64,000 nt of DNA from Desulfosarcina sp. BuS5. Its GTDB lineage: Bacteria > Desulfobacterota > Desulfobacteria > Desulfobacterales > BuS5. The position numbers were made by a program, and so were the translations under genes. The stretch is taken from the NCBI RefSeq assembly GCF_028752835.1, contig NZ_CP087952.1, forward strand, positions 1,407,041 to 1,471,040, read 5' to 3'. Under the pieces are notes generated by a model, which was not told the DNA's origin, searched no databases, and was given only the letters and a program-made list of their open reading frames with translations. Each line of letters starts with the position of its first letter. Position 1 is the first letter of the stretch. Below are positions 16,820 to 24,648 of the stretch, in pieces.

Positions 16820-16895
16820 GTAGGGTGGGCACTGCCCACCGTTTTACCTGATTTGCGGTAATTGCCATTAATGGTGGGCAATGCCCACCTTACGA
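16820..16895. repeat. Double GTAGGGTGGGCA hairpin
   Basis: Two palindromes, GGTGGGCACTGCCCACC (about 16824-16840) and GGTGGGCAATGCCCACC (16873-16889), are bounded by GTAGGG on the left and CTTAC on the right, so the entire block is itself an inverted repeat. A single perfect copy occurs at 19234-19258. Confidence 0.8.
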
Positions 16896-16986
16896 ATTGC
16901 TTCGTTTAAAGTTTGTAGTTAAAAATGGGGATATGGTTCTCACAAATGTTTGATTTAAGAGTTGCATAATTTCGGGTATTGCTGGG

Positions 16987-17082
16987 GTAGGGGCAGAATC
17001 CATTTCTGCCCTTGTATCATTTTGGCGGATATGGATGGGGCGGAGCGGATATGGACAGGGCGGATATGGAATCCGCCCCTAC
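16987..17082. repeat. Two GTAGGGG/CCCCTAC-type hairpins
   Basis: 16987-17014 pairs GGGGCAGAA with TTCTGCCC; 17056-17082 pairs GGGCGGAT with ATCCGCCC and ends CCCCTAC. The arrangement mirrors the pair at 2365-2438. Confidence 0.75.
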
Positions 17083-17086
17083 GTTC

Positions 17087-17420
17087 GTGAATATGGTTTG
17101 GTATAATGACAAATTTATGCCATTGAATATTGTGGAAATCATTCGGTATTTCGTTCCAAATCCGATGGACCATCATTCCCGCGTCATTCAATATCACCTA
17201 ATATTTTTGATCGGTTTTGAGTACAAATGGTGATAAAATACAATCCCGGTTGGGAATAATCATATCCTTTCAAGCGAATGGATCGGCGGCGGTGGATGTC
17301 CGGATTGTATTTTGCCATTTTGATTTACCTTTGTTTTCCATTGCGGCACGCCCTGAGTTAGGTTGCGGGTAAAGTCCGCCTTGGCACCATTATATCCACA
17401 AAAGCCCGTTTCCTTTTCAA
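17087..17420. repeat. Duplicated block, copy A (copy B at 18511-18990)
   Basis: About 330 bases starting GTGAATATGGTTTG and ending near AAAGCCCGTTTCC are repeated at 18511-18990 with some substitutions. Copy B contains an extra 159-base hairpin element. Copy A supplies the translated tail of the PIN fragment at 17260-17553. No gene is evident inside the block. Confidence 0.85.
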
Positions 17421-17688
17421 GTGGATTGATAATTCCCAAATTTTCAATCCACTTGAAATTTTTAATATTAGCAGTAGCCAATTTTAAATTGTGTATTAAT
17501 GCCGTAGCAGCAATAATTGCATCACCTAACCCGGACAAGCCGGAACCAAACAAGTTTGCAGGAAAAACTGGATGATATATTTTTTTCCATTATCAATCGG
17601 ATATCTTGTACTATCTCATTCCAAGGTAAAATTGTATTTTTTTTTGTCCCCCTTCCAGCAGCTTGTTCGATTTTTTCAAGTTTGGTTT
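17400..17688 (-). pseudogene. Remnant of a VapBC-like pair (antitoxin tail fused to PIN C-terminus)
   Basis: From 17688 a frame reads KLEKIEQAAGRGTKKNTILP and WNEIVQDIRLIMEK, resembling the C-terminus of a small antitoxin. It runs with a frame change into GLGDAIIAATALIHNLKLATANIKNFKWIENLGIINPLEK (about 17430-17540), which is the last third of a PIN toxin (acidic GDAIIAA, then TANIKNF). The toxin N-terminus is missing, and the open frame then runs on into the duplicated repeat block until 17260. Confidence 0.7.
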
Positions 17689-17947
17689 AATAGTGATATC
17701 TACATGAAATAATAGCGATAAAATTGTCATTGACAGCATATACTAAACGATTTGTGTCATCTATTCGACGAGACCAAAACCCAGACAAATTTTCACGCAA
17801 TGGTTCAGGTTTTCCTATTCCCACAAAAGGTTCTCTTTTCGTATCTTCAATCAGTTTATTAATTCGCTTAAGTGTTTTTCTATCTTGCGATTGCCAATAG
17901 AGATATCCTTGCCATGCTTCATCAGTCCAAGCAAGTATCCTACTCAA
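17687..17947 (-). CDS. yoeB: YoeB-family mRNA interferase toxin
   Basis: The 86-residue protein has the YoeB/RelE fold signature: ILAWTDEAWQGYLYWQSQDRKTLKRINKLIEDTKREPFVGIGKPEPLRENLSGFWSRRIDDTNRLVY, then IISCRYHY. The catalytic residues of YoeB (Glu in PEPLRENL, Arg of SRRID, terminal His-Tyr) are all present. YoeB cleaves mRNA at the ribosomal A site. It overlaps yefM by 8 bases on the same strand, the normal YefM-YoeB arrangement, and looks intact. Confidence 0.95.
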   Translation of the reverse strand: MSRILAWTDEAWQGYLYWQSQDRKTLKRINKLIEDTKREPFVGIGKPEPLRENLSGFWSRRIDDTNRLVYAVNDNFIAIISCRYHY

Positions 17948-18194
17948 CTATCAATTCCTTTTCTTGAACTTTTCCATTTTTATATTGTTCAATTGATTTT
18001 GATAGATGAGCAGCATTAGCAGGCGATCTGAGAAGATGGAATGTCTCCATATAACTATTGAAGGTGTCTAAGGACATTACCACCGCATTTTCTGAATCCC
18101 GCCGAGTGATTATAGTGTAGTTAGCATCATCAACGACTTGATCTAAAACGGATTTTAAATTGTTTCTGGCTTCACTAAAATTGACAACTCGCAT
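17940..18194 (-). CDS. yefM: YefM-family antitoxin
   Basis: An 84-residue protein, MRVVNFSEARNNLKSVLDQV, DDANYTIITRRDSENAVVMSLDTFNSYMETFHLLRSPANAAHL, the full Phd/YefM fold (SEARNNLK DNA-binding helix, AVVMSLDTFNSYMET). The tail KNGKVQEKEL is the toxin-neutralising segment. It is first in the operon with yoeB. The AT-rich region 18195-18260 would hold the promoter/operator. Confidence 0.95.
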   Translation of the reverse strand: MRVVNFSEARNNLKSVLDQVVDDANYTIITRRDSENAVVMSLDTFNSYMETFHLLRSPANAAHLSKSIEQYKNGKVQEKELIVE

Positions 18195-18378
18195 AATACC
18201 CTCCTTATTTGCATTATTTAATATATACCAAATTTATTTTAAATTGTACAATATTTTGTGCAAGTTGCGGAAAAATTTTAGAACCTATCAAGGTATCCTG
18301 TTTAAATTTCGGGGTAAAATTTTGTGATATTAAAGCATATTATTAAAAATAGATTACACTTTTAACAATTTTTGCTTT

Positions 18379-18405
18379 TTCGTTCCCATGCTCCAGCGTG
18401 GAAAC
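18379..18405. repeat. CGTTCCCATGCTCCAGCGTGG palindromic repeat
   Basis: Arms TTCCCATG/CGTGGAAAC around CTCCAG form a degenerate copy of the dispersed palindrome also found at 6195-6225. Confidence 0.7.
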
Positions 18406-18463
18406 CAGGGAGTGTAACCAAAACAGCACAGAGCACCAAGCCATAATTGAAATTTTTACCTAC

Positions 18464-18492
18464 GTAGGGGCGGATTTCATATCCGCCCCTAC
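18464..18492. repeat. GTAGGGG...CCCCTAC hairpin, best-preserved copy
   Basis: A 29-base near-perfect palindrome: GTAGGGGCGGAT, a five-base centre and ATCCGCCCCTAC. It directly precedes copy B of the duplicated block, just as hairpin 17056-17082 precedes copy A. Confidence 0.85.
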
Positions 18493-18510
18493 GGTTATTT
18501 CAATGATTCC

Positions 18511-18990
18511 GTGAATATGGTTTGATATAATGACAAATTTATGCAATTGAATATTGTGGAAATCATTCGTTATTTCGTTCCAAATCCGATGGACCATCAT
18601 TCGCGCGTCATTCAATATCACCTGATAATTTTGATCGGTTTTGGGTACAAATGGTGATAAAATACAATCCCGGTTGGGGATAATTATATCCTTTCAACCG
18701 AATGGATCGGCGGCGGTGGATGTCCGGATTGTATTTTGCCATTTTGATTTACCTTTGTTTTCAATTGCGACACGCCCTAAGGGCTCGCCCAAAAATAACT
18801 TTACATTTTAAGCGTCGATGTATCCTGCCTGACTGCGTTACGAAAGCGTAGAAATATTTTGATATTCCTACGTTTTCGCGCCTTGCCAGGCAGGCGCCTC
18901 AACACTTAAAATTGCGAACTTATTTTTGGGCGAACCCTAAGTTGGGTTGCGGGCAAAGCCCGCCTGAGCACCATTATATCCGAAGCCCGT
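18511..18990. repeat. Duplicated block, copy B, interrupted by a hairpin MITE
   Basis: Copy of 17087-17420. It is colinear up to CACGCCCT (18778), interrupted by the 159-base element, and resumes at GTTGGGTTGCGGG (18941). Confidence 0.85.
18780..18938. mobile_element. MITE-like hairpin element, 159 bp (family member 1)
   Basis: Long imperfect inverted repeats: the left end reads AGGGCTCGCCCAAAAATAA and the right end, reverse-complemented, AGGGTTCGCCCAAAAATAAG. The inner arms pair CTGCCTGACTGCGTTACG with GCGCGAAAACGTAGG-side sequence. CTAA is found on both sides, whereas copy A of the host block has the position once. No coding capacity. It should be mobilised in trans by an unidentified transposase. 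Confidence 0.8.
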
Positions 18991-19229
18991 TTAATTTTAA
19001 AGAGGACGGTATTCTTATCATTAAAGCGGAGCGGTTTCGCACGCAGGCTCTGAATCGTCAGGACGCAATCAATCGTTTGACCGGGTTGATCAGGGAAGCC
19101 CTGAAAGAACCGAAAATTCGGAGAAAGACAAAACCTTCAGTATCATCAAAAAGGCGCATGCTGGACGGCAAACGTCACAGAAGTAATCTCAAAAAGTTAC
19201 GAAAACTTGCTCAAACTACTGATGATTAA
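18975..19229 (+). pseudogene. arfB: C-terminal fragment of an ArfB-like peptidyl-tRNA hydrolase
   Basis: DGILIIKAERFRTQALNRQDAINRLTGLIREAL then RRKTKPSVSSKRRMLDGKRHRSNLKKLR matches the C-terminal half of ArfB (YaeJ), the codon-independent release factor that rescues stalled ribosomes: RFRTQ.xNRxDAL, then the basic tail that enters the mRNA channel. The N-terminal half with the catalytic GGQ motif is absent; upstream sequence is the duplicated block. It is a 3' remnant. Confidence 0.8.
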
Positions 19230-19233
19230 CCAT

Positions 19234-19258
19234 GCAGGGTGGGCATTGCCCACCCTGC
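19234..19258. repeat. Perfect GCAGGGTGGGCA palindrome
   Basis: A 25-base perfect palindrome with 12-base arms, five bases after the arfB fragment stop. It belongs to the same family as 16820-16895. It could stall transcription, but no T-run follows. Confidence 0.8.
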
Positions 19259-19294
19259 TATTATTACGGGCAATCAATCCGGCCGAAATCTTCC

Positions 19295-19779
19295 GAAACT
19301 TCCGGTTCCATGTTTGACCGTGTTTTTATAACAGGTGTTTTACCTGTTGTTATGAGCGATATTACAAGCGGGTATAATATTGCACAGAATATTTATTTTG
19401 AGCCTGAGTTTAATGATCTGTGCGGGTTTAAAATGATATTATCTACATCATGGATTCTGAAACTGAAATTGATCGCAGATATGCAGATCTTGTCATGATC
19501 ATCAGGCCGGATAAAAGATACGGCAAAGTATTTGATGTTTTGATCGAATTCAAGTTTGTAAAGTTAAAGGATGCAGGAATGAGCGCTGATAAGGCACGAA
19601 AACTGTCTGACGATGAATTAAGGCTGATTCCTGAAATTACAAACCGGATAAAGGATGGTGCAAAGCAGGTGCAAGAGTATGGAAAAAAGCTTGAACAAAA
19701 GTATGGGAACTTAAGGCTGCAGAAATTTGTAGTTGTGGCCCTGGGGTTTGAAAGGGTATACTTTAAAAAGTTGCACTAA
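19295..19779 (+). pseudogene. Internally deleted copy of the 41057-42865 AAA/nuclease gene
   Basis: SMFDRVFITGVLPVVMSDITSGYNIAQNIYFEPEFNDLCGFK matches residues in the middle of the protein encoded at 41057-42865. The sequence then jumps out of frame to IIYIMDS-type coding (19440s) and continues DRRYADLVMIIRPDKRYGKVFDVLIEFKFVKL...LRLQKFVVVALGFERVYFKKLH to TAA. About 260 residues between the two parts and all of the N-terminus are missing. The nuclease-like DVLIEFKF motif survives. A MITE begins at the stop codon. Confidence 0.85.
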
Positions 19780-19940
19780 GGATCGCAAATTAAATAACTT
19801 GAACAATATTATTTGTCTTTTGGCCCATCTGCTGTGTTGCATTAAAGGCCGAATACTTCGAGTATTCAACCTTTAATGCGCCTTGCAGATGAACCAAAAT
19901 CCTTCATAATCTTTGTCCAGTTTATTTAATCTCCGATCCT
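19779..19940. mobile_element. MITE-like hairpin element, 162 bp (family member 2)
   Basis: The left end AGGATCGCAAATTAAATAA pairs with the right end read as AGGATCGGAGATTAAATAA. The inner arms pair CATCTGCTGTGTTGCATTAA with TTAATGCGCCTTGCAGATG, and the centre is ATACTTCGAGTATTC. CTAA lies on both sides. It shares overall size, the GTTGC/GCGCCTTGC arm design and the flanking CTAA with the element at 18780-18938, so they are probably one family. Confidence 0.8.
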
Positions 19941-19949
19941 AAATAGAAA

Positions 19950-20010
19950 GGGTGCGGCTCTTATGAAACAAGTTAAAATAGTTGCAAATAGAGGGGTTAA
20001 GCATTATCAG
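19950..20010. repeat. 61-bp direct repeat, copy 1 (copy 2 at 22915-22974)
   Basis: GGGTGCGGCTCTTAT...GCATTATCAG is repeated almost exactly about 2.96 kb downstream. The two copies bracket the M24 peptidase and the fused ABC transporter gene. Copy 1 opens a short frame (MKQVKIVANRGV) upstream of the peptidase start. Confidence 0.85.
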
Positions 20011-20067
20011 TTTTATAAAAGTTCAATATCTAAAGAGATGGAAATATTTAAAAAGGGGTTAAATTAT

Positions 20068-21267
20068 ATGACAGGATTAAAATATACGCCAGCTGTAGAA
20101 ATTGAAGCAAGGATTGTGAAATTCCAGGATGGTTTGATCCAACTTGGTTTTGATGCAGCATTGATAACCCAGCATACAAATCTTTTTTATCTTAGCGGTA
20201 CATCCCAGAGCAGTCATCTTTTTGTGCCGGCCTCAGGCGAGCCTTTATTAATGGTAAGAAAGAGCTTTCAAAGGGCAAAGGAAGAATCGCCCATAAAAGA
20301 TATTATTAATATTGGGAGCATTAGAAAAATACCTGATGTTTTAAAAAAAGCGGGTTTTAAAACATCAGGTATTATCGGCATGGAACTTGATGTTATCCCT
20401 TATAATAACTGCCTTTTTTATCAGAAGATTTTTAGTGATTATGAGATAATGGACGTATCCGACCTGATTAAAAAGTTGAGACTTATAAAATCTCCTTATG
20501 AAGTAGGGCTGTTAAGGGGTGCATGTGGTGTTATTGATGCTGTCTTTAAGGAAACGCCTTGTATGCTGAGACAGGGGATGACTGAAGTTGAGCTTGCAAG
20601 TCTTTTTGAGGCAGGGATGCGACGCCGGGGATATGGCGGAAATTGCAGGATGCGCGCCTTTAATCAGGATTTTTCCTTTGGGAATATTACCTCCGGCAAA
20701 AATGGCGCCATAGCCACATACTTTGACGGGCCTGTTGGCGGGGCAGGACTTACACCAGCGAATCTGCCCCATGGCGCGGGGTGGAAGGAGATTGGCCTGA
20801 ATGAGCCTATATACATAGACTATACCTGTGTTGTGGACGGCTATACAGCAGATGAAACAAGGATGTTTGTAATCGGCAATATCTCTTCAGATTTGAAAGA
20901 TGCTTTTATGGCTGCGCTGGCAATTCAGGATGAACTTGTTAAAATGGCGGTGCCCGGTGTCGAGTGCGGAGAACTTTATGAAAAGGCTGTCAGCCTTGCG
21001 GAAGGGTTTGGCCTGGCCGGACATTTTATGGGAATGGGAAGCGAAGGGGTAAGGTTTGTTGGCCATGGAGTAGGGCTTGAACTTGATGAATGGCCTATTT
21101 TTGCAAAGGGGGTTAAAATGAAACTTGAGCCGGGCATGACATTTGCCATTGAGCCCAAATTTGTTTTTTCTGATGGCGCAATAGGTATTGAGAATACATT
21201 TGTGATGGAAAAAGGCGGTGTTCAGGTTTTAACGCACGCCAGCCAGGATATTGTCTCTGTTTCTTAG
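20068..21267 (+). CDS. M24-family metallopeptidase (Xaa-Pro aminopeptidase-like)
   Basis: A 399-residue protein with an N-terminal creatinase-like domain (VEIEARIVKFQDGLIQLGFDAALITQHTNLFYLSGTSQ) and a C-terminal pita-bread domain. Metal ligands are visible: Asp in YIDYTCVVDGY, Asp in TADETRMF, His in GHGVGLELDEWP, Glu in IEPKFVF and Glu in IENTFVM. It is likely a dinuclear metal aminopeptidase cleaving Xaa-Pro bonds in the cytoplasm. ATG 20068 is chosen, with AAGGGG upstream. A longer frame back to 19963 runs into the direct repeat and is unlike the family. The ABC transporter gene follows 194 bases later. Confidence 0.85.
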   Translation: MTGLKYTPAVEIEARIVKFQDGLIQLGFDAALITQHTNLFYLSGTSQSSHLFVPASGEPLLMVRKSFQRAKEESPIKDIINIGSIRKIPDVLKKAGFKTSGIIGMELDVIPYNNCLFYQKIFSDYEIMDVSDLIKKLRLIKSPYEVGLLRGACGVIDAVFKETPCMLRQGMTEVELASLFEAGMRRRGYGGNCRMRAFNQDFSFGNITSGKNGAIATYFDGPVGGAGLTPANLPHGAGWKEIGLNEPIYIDYTCVVDGYTADETRMFVIGNISSDLKDAFMAALAIQDELVKMAVPGVECGELYEKAVSLAEGFGLAGHFMGMGSEGVRFVGHGVGLELDEWPIFAKGVKMKLEPGMTFAIEPKFVFSDGAIGIENTFVMEKGGVQVLTHASQDIVSVS

Positions 21268-21460
21268 GGCACGCTATAGATTGTCACATCAATAATTTTA
21301 CAAGGCCAGGGTGAGGAAGGCACCTGGCTGATATTCCAAGGATTGTTTTTTTGAGCATAACTCATAGATTGGGCAAAAAGACCATTTGTGGATGGACACT
21401 GTTTAAGATTGTACACGCGGTTATACATCTGCGCTACGCAATAAACAGGTTATAATAATT

Positions 21461-22882
21461 ATGACACATGCAGTAATTATCTCACATATATATAAAAATT
21501 TTGGTGCACTGCAGGCTCTTAAAGATATTAACTTTACCATAGATCAAAATACCTATTTCGGTTTGATAGGACCAAACGGCGCAGGGAAATCTACACTTAT
21601 AAATATTATGAGCGGATTGTCCCACGCCACCAGGGGTTCTATTGATATAATGGGATACAATGTCCGCTCAAATTGGAAAAAAGCCAGACAGTCTATAGGT
21701 GTTGTACCACAGGAACTGATTTATGATTCATTTTTTACGGTGCGTGAAATGTTACGCCTTCAGTCCGGTTATTTCGGACACGGTACTGAGAATTATCCAT
21801 GGATTGATGAATTAATAGAAACCCTTGATCTTACCGACAAAACCAATGAAAATCTGCATCGGCTTTCCGGAGGCATGAAAAGAAGGGTTCTTATTGCCCA
21901 GGCCCTTGTACATAAACCAAAGGTTATTGTTCTGGACGAACCCACTGCAGGGGTTGATGTTGGTTTGCGCCAGGTTTTATGGCAATTCACCAAAAAACTG
22001 CACAGGGAAGGCCACACCATACTTTTAACCACGCATTATCTTGAAGAAGCAGAATCCTTATGCCAAAAGATCGCCATACTCGATAAAGGCCGTCTTGTTG
22101 CTATAGACAAAACCAGGGCATTGCTTGAACTTTATCCATACAAATTATTAAATATAAAATTTGCTGGGGACAAGAAGGTCTCAATTCAGACTATTTTAGC
22201 TCCGGTGGTGACTTCTCTGCTTTATATGCTTGTTTTTGCTTCGGTAATGAAAGAACATCCGGAAATTTACAGCGGTATTGAATATACTGAATTCTTTATT
22301 CCAGGCCTGATAATGATGGCAGTACTTCAAAATGCTTTTGCCAACAGCTCATCCAGTCTGTTTCAGTCCAAGCAAAACGGGAGTATTACTTTTATTTTAC
22401 TTGCACCACTGTCCAGTTTTGAGTTTTTTTTGGCATATATTGCTTCATCAATAGTAAGAGGTTTGTTCGTAGGTATTGGGGTGTGGGTAGTTTCATGTTT
22501 TTTTGCCGTGCTGCCGGTGAATAATATTTTGGTTATATTCTGCTTTGCTGTTATTGGAAGCGGTGTTCTGGGCGCGCTTGGGCTTATAGCTTCTATATGG
22601 GCAGTTAAGTGGGATCATATCGCAGCGTTTCAGAATTTTATAATTCTGCCGCTTTCTTTTCTAAGTGGAGTCTTTTTTTCAATAAAATCCCTGTCTCCTT
22701 TCTGGAGCAGGTTATCTTTTTTTAACCCTTTTTTTTATTTGATAGATGGCTTCAGATTTGGGTTTCTTGGTGTTTCAGAAATATGTTCACTGCTGAGTTT
22801 TTTGGTTTCCGGTTTTTTTTTCTTACTGGTAAGCTGTCTTTGTATAATCATGCTGAAAACTGGATATAAACTCAGAACATAG
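21461..22882 (+). CDS. ABC transporter with ATPase fused to a truncated ABC-2 permease
   Basis: Residues 1-235 form an ABC ATPase: GPNGAGKST (37-45), LSGGMKRR signature (135-142), VIVLDEPTAGVD (155-166), H-loop in TTHYLEE. From about residue 241 the protein becomes an ABC-2 type permease (IQTILAPVVTSLLYMLVFASV, then FFIPGLIMMAVLQNAFANSS, with five or six hydrophobic segments). Stand-alone ATPases of this family are ~300 residues and the permeases ~255. Here the ATPase C-terminal ~70 residues and the first ~15-20 permease residues are missing, with an in-frame joint, so a deletion probably fused two adjacent genes. Efflux substrate unknown. It might still assemble as a half-transporter fusion. 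Confidence 0.85.
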   Translation: MTHAVIISHIYKNFGALQALKDINFTIDQNTYFGLIGPNGAGKSTLINIMSGLSHATRGSIDIMGYNVRSNWKKARQSIGVVPQELIYDSFFTVREMLRLQSGYFGHGTENYPWIDELIETLDLTDKTNENLHRLSGGMKRRVLIAQALVHKPKVIVLDEPTAGVDVGLRQVLWQFTKKLHREGHTILLTTHYLEEAESLCQKIAILDKGRLVAIDKTRALLELYPYKLLNIKFAGDKKVSIQTILAPVVTSLLYMLVFASVMKEHPEIYSGIEYTEFFIPGLIMMAVLQNAFANSSSSLFQSKQNGSITFILLAPLSSFEFFLAYIASSIVRGLFVGIGVWVVSCFFAVLPVNNILVIFCFAVIGSGVLGALGLIASIWAVKWDHIAAFQNFIILPLSFLSGVFFSIKSLSPFWSRLSFFNPFFYLIDGFRFGFLGVSEICSLLSFLVSGFFFLLVSCLCIIMLKTGYKLRT

Positions 22883-22914
22883 GCTCTTCTTCGGCGAAAA
22901 GCATAAAATCATAG

Positions 22915-22974
22915 GGGTGCGGCTCTTATAAAACAAGTTAAAATAGCTGCAAATAGAGGGTTCAGCATTATCAG
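22915..22974. repeat. 60-bp direct repeat, copy 2
   Basis: Copy of 19950-20010, lying 33 bases after the ABC fusion gene. Confidence 0.85.
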
Positions 22975-23146
22975 CATTGGCTTTACTCTACTTTCCGGCA
23001 AGATAATCCAGTTGCCTATGGCTATCTTATCTGATTGTTTAAAAAATACTCATGACAAGGCTGCGTGATGAGGCAGATTCCGGCAGCATTATTTTTTACT
23101 GGACTACGTTTTTTTCGTTATGGAAGGGTAGCAGGAGCTATATGGC

Positions 23147-23277
23147 ATGCAAATCATAAAGCGACAAATATTTTGTGGCCGAGAGTTTACCGGCGAAGAG
23201 ATATCATTGATTCAGTCAAATACGCCGTGTTATTCATGGAGCCCGCCAGTACAGCTTCCTCCTTTAAAAAGATATGA
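23147..23277 (+). pseudogene. Possible N-terminal scrap of a DUF4338/DruA-like protein
   Basis: MQIIKRQIFCGREFTGEEISLIQ resembles the N-terminal motif (GRxFTxEEIxLI) of DUF4338 (DruA-like) proteins. The similarity ends after ~24 residues and the frame then looks noncoding. The rest of 22975-23393 shows no gene. Weak call. Confidence 0.3.
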
Positions 23278-23315
23278 GGACGAAATAATGCATAGAAATC
23301 AAGTTACTGACTTTC

Positions 23316-23335
23316 TTTTCGTGTTTTCGTGATAA
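23316..23335. repeat. TTTCGTGTTTTCGTG repeat
   Basis: CTTTTCGTGTTTTCGTGATAA is an inverted relative of the arrays at 6170 and 8270, about 60 bases from the 3' end of lysA. Confidence 0.7.
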
Positions 23336-23393
23336 TTCTTTTATTTTTCGTGTGTTGCACAATCCAACATGTAACCGCACAGGTCGAAAGATA

Positions 23394-24647
23394 TCATATA
23401 AATGCTGGTATTGACTCCCCCTTTACAAGATCCTCATAAGTCTGGCGCTGATTAACAACCTGAAATTCTGCATCCTTGACCATAACTTCGGCTATCCTGA
23501 CCCTGGAGCAGTAATTGGACGACATCGTAAAACCATAAGCGCCGGCGCTCATCACGGCCAGCAGGTCTCCGCCCCTGACATCCTCTATATGGCAATCAGT
23601 AGCAAGAAAATCTCCTGTTTCGCATATGGGGCCTACAATATCCGCAGTAATCTTTTCCGTACCTTTTCTTATGACAGGCTCCACAGCATGGAAGGCCTTG
23701 TATATTGAGGGCCTCAAAAGATCGTTCATGCCGGCGTCTGTAATAACAAATTCTTTAAGATCATTTCTTTTTCTGTAAAGAACCTTTGCTATCAGTATCC
23801 CTGCATTACCTACCAGAACCCGGCCCGGTTCCAGTACAAGTTTTACATCCAGGCCGTTTATAGAACTGATAACCGCATCCGCATATTCTACCGGCTGAGG
23901 CGGAACTTCATCATCATACGTGATGCCCAGACCGCCGCCTATATCCAGATGGGTGATTGCTATACCAATATCCTTTAATTTGTATATCAACTTTTTGACG
24001 TTTTCCAGTGCATCTGCAAAAGGCCGTACCTCGGTAAGTTGAGATCCTATATGGCAATCTATGCCGATCAGGTTAATATGCTTTTTTTCAACAGCGTATT
24101 TGTATCCTTCAAGAGCAGAGTTTACATCTATACCGAATTTATTTTTTTTCAAGCCTGTTGAAATATAAGGGTGCGTTTTGGGATCCACATCAGGATTGAC
24201 CCTTATAGCCACAGGAGCTTTAAGATTTAAGGCTTCAGCTCTTTGATTTATTAGTTCAAGTTCCTCAAGCGATTCCACATTGAACATCAGGATACCTGTT
24301 TTCAAGGCATAGTCGATCTCATCAGCCCGTTTACCAACTCCGGAATATACAATTCTGTCAGGAGAGAACCCTGCTTTGAGCCCGCGAAATAACTCCCCCC
24401 CGGAAACTATATCCAGTCCACTGCCTGCCTGCTCAAATATTTTTAAAACTGCAAGGTTTGTGTTTGCCTTGGCTGAATAACATACAAGACTGTCGATTTT
24501 TTTAAAGGCATCCTTAAAAACCGAAAAATGACGTTTCAGTGTAGCATGACTGTAAAGATAAAAGGGTGTTCCGACTTTTTCCGCTATCTTTGCAATCGGA
24601 ACATTTTCGCAATAAAGTTCATTATTTATATATTCAAAATGGTTCAT
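23394..24647 (-). CDS. lysA: Diaminopimelate decarboxylase
   Basis: LysA, a PLP enzyme, makes lysine from meso-diaminopimelate. The 417-residue fold-type III protein shows LVCYSAKANTNLAVLKIF (PLP lysine in SAKANTN), GSGLDIVSGGELFRGLKAGF, NKFGID, HIGSQLTE, LDIGGGLGITYDD (glycine loop), EPGRVLVGNAGIL, VGPICETGDFLA (Cys-Glu of the active site) and GAYGFTMSSNYCSR. It is the last gene of the arg operon, one base after the lipoprotein gene. In related genomes dapF follows; here repeats and gene scraps follow, and dapF is at 61,011. Confidence 0.97.
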   Translation of the reverse strand: MNHFEYINNELYCENVPIAKIAEKVGTPFYLYSHATLKRHFSVFKDAFKKIDSLVCYSAKANTNLAVLKIFEQAGSGLDIVSGGELFRGLKAGFSPDRIVYSGVGKRADEIDYALKTGILMFNVESLEELELINQRAEALNLKAPVAIRVNPDVDPKTHPYISTGLKKNKFGIDVNSALEGYKYAVEKKHINLIGIDCHIGSQLTEVRPFADALENVKKLIYKLKDIGIAITHLDIGGGLGITYDDEVPPQPVEYADAVISSINGLDVKLVLEPGRVLVGNAGILIAKVLYRKRNDLKEFVITDAGMNDLLRPSIYKAFHAVEPVIRKGTEKITADIVGPICETGDFLATDCHIEDVRGGDLLAVMSAGAYGFTMSSNYCSRVRIAEVMVKDAEFQVVNQRQTYEDLVKGESIPAFI

Positions 24648-24648
24648 A

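Noticed and set aside
18912-19229. A full 105-residue plus-strand gene from 18912.
   Set aside because: The first ~21 residues are the translated end of the MITE and the duplicated block; only the ArfB C-terminal part is protein-like.
19232-19498. Plus-strand 88-residue gene.
   Set aside because: It begins inside a palindromic repeat and continues into the deleted AAA/nuclease copy, shifting out of frame at the deletion; part of a pseudogene.
19963-20067. N-terminal extension of the M24 peptidase from ATG 19963.
   Set aside because: The extension is encoded by the 61-bp direct repeat and does not resemble the family; ATG 20068 has a proper ribosome-binding site.
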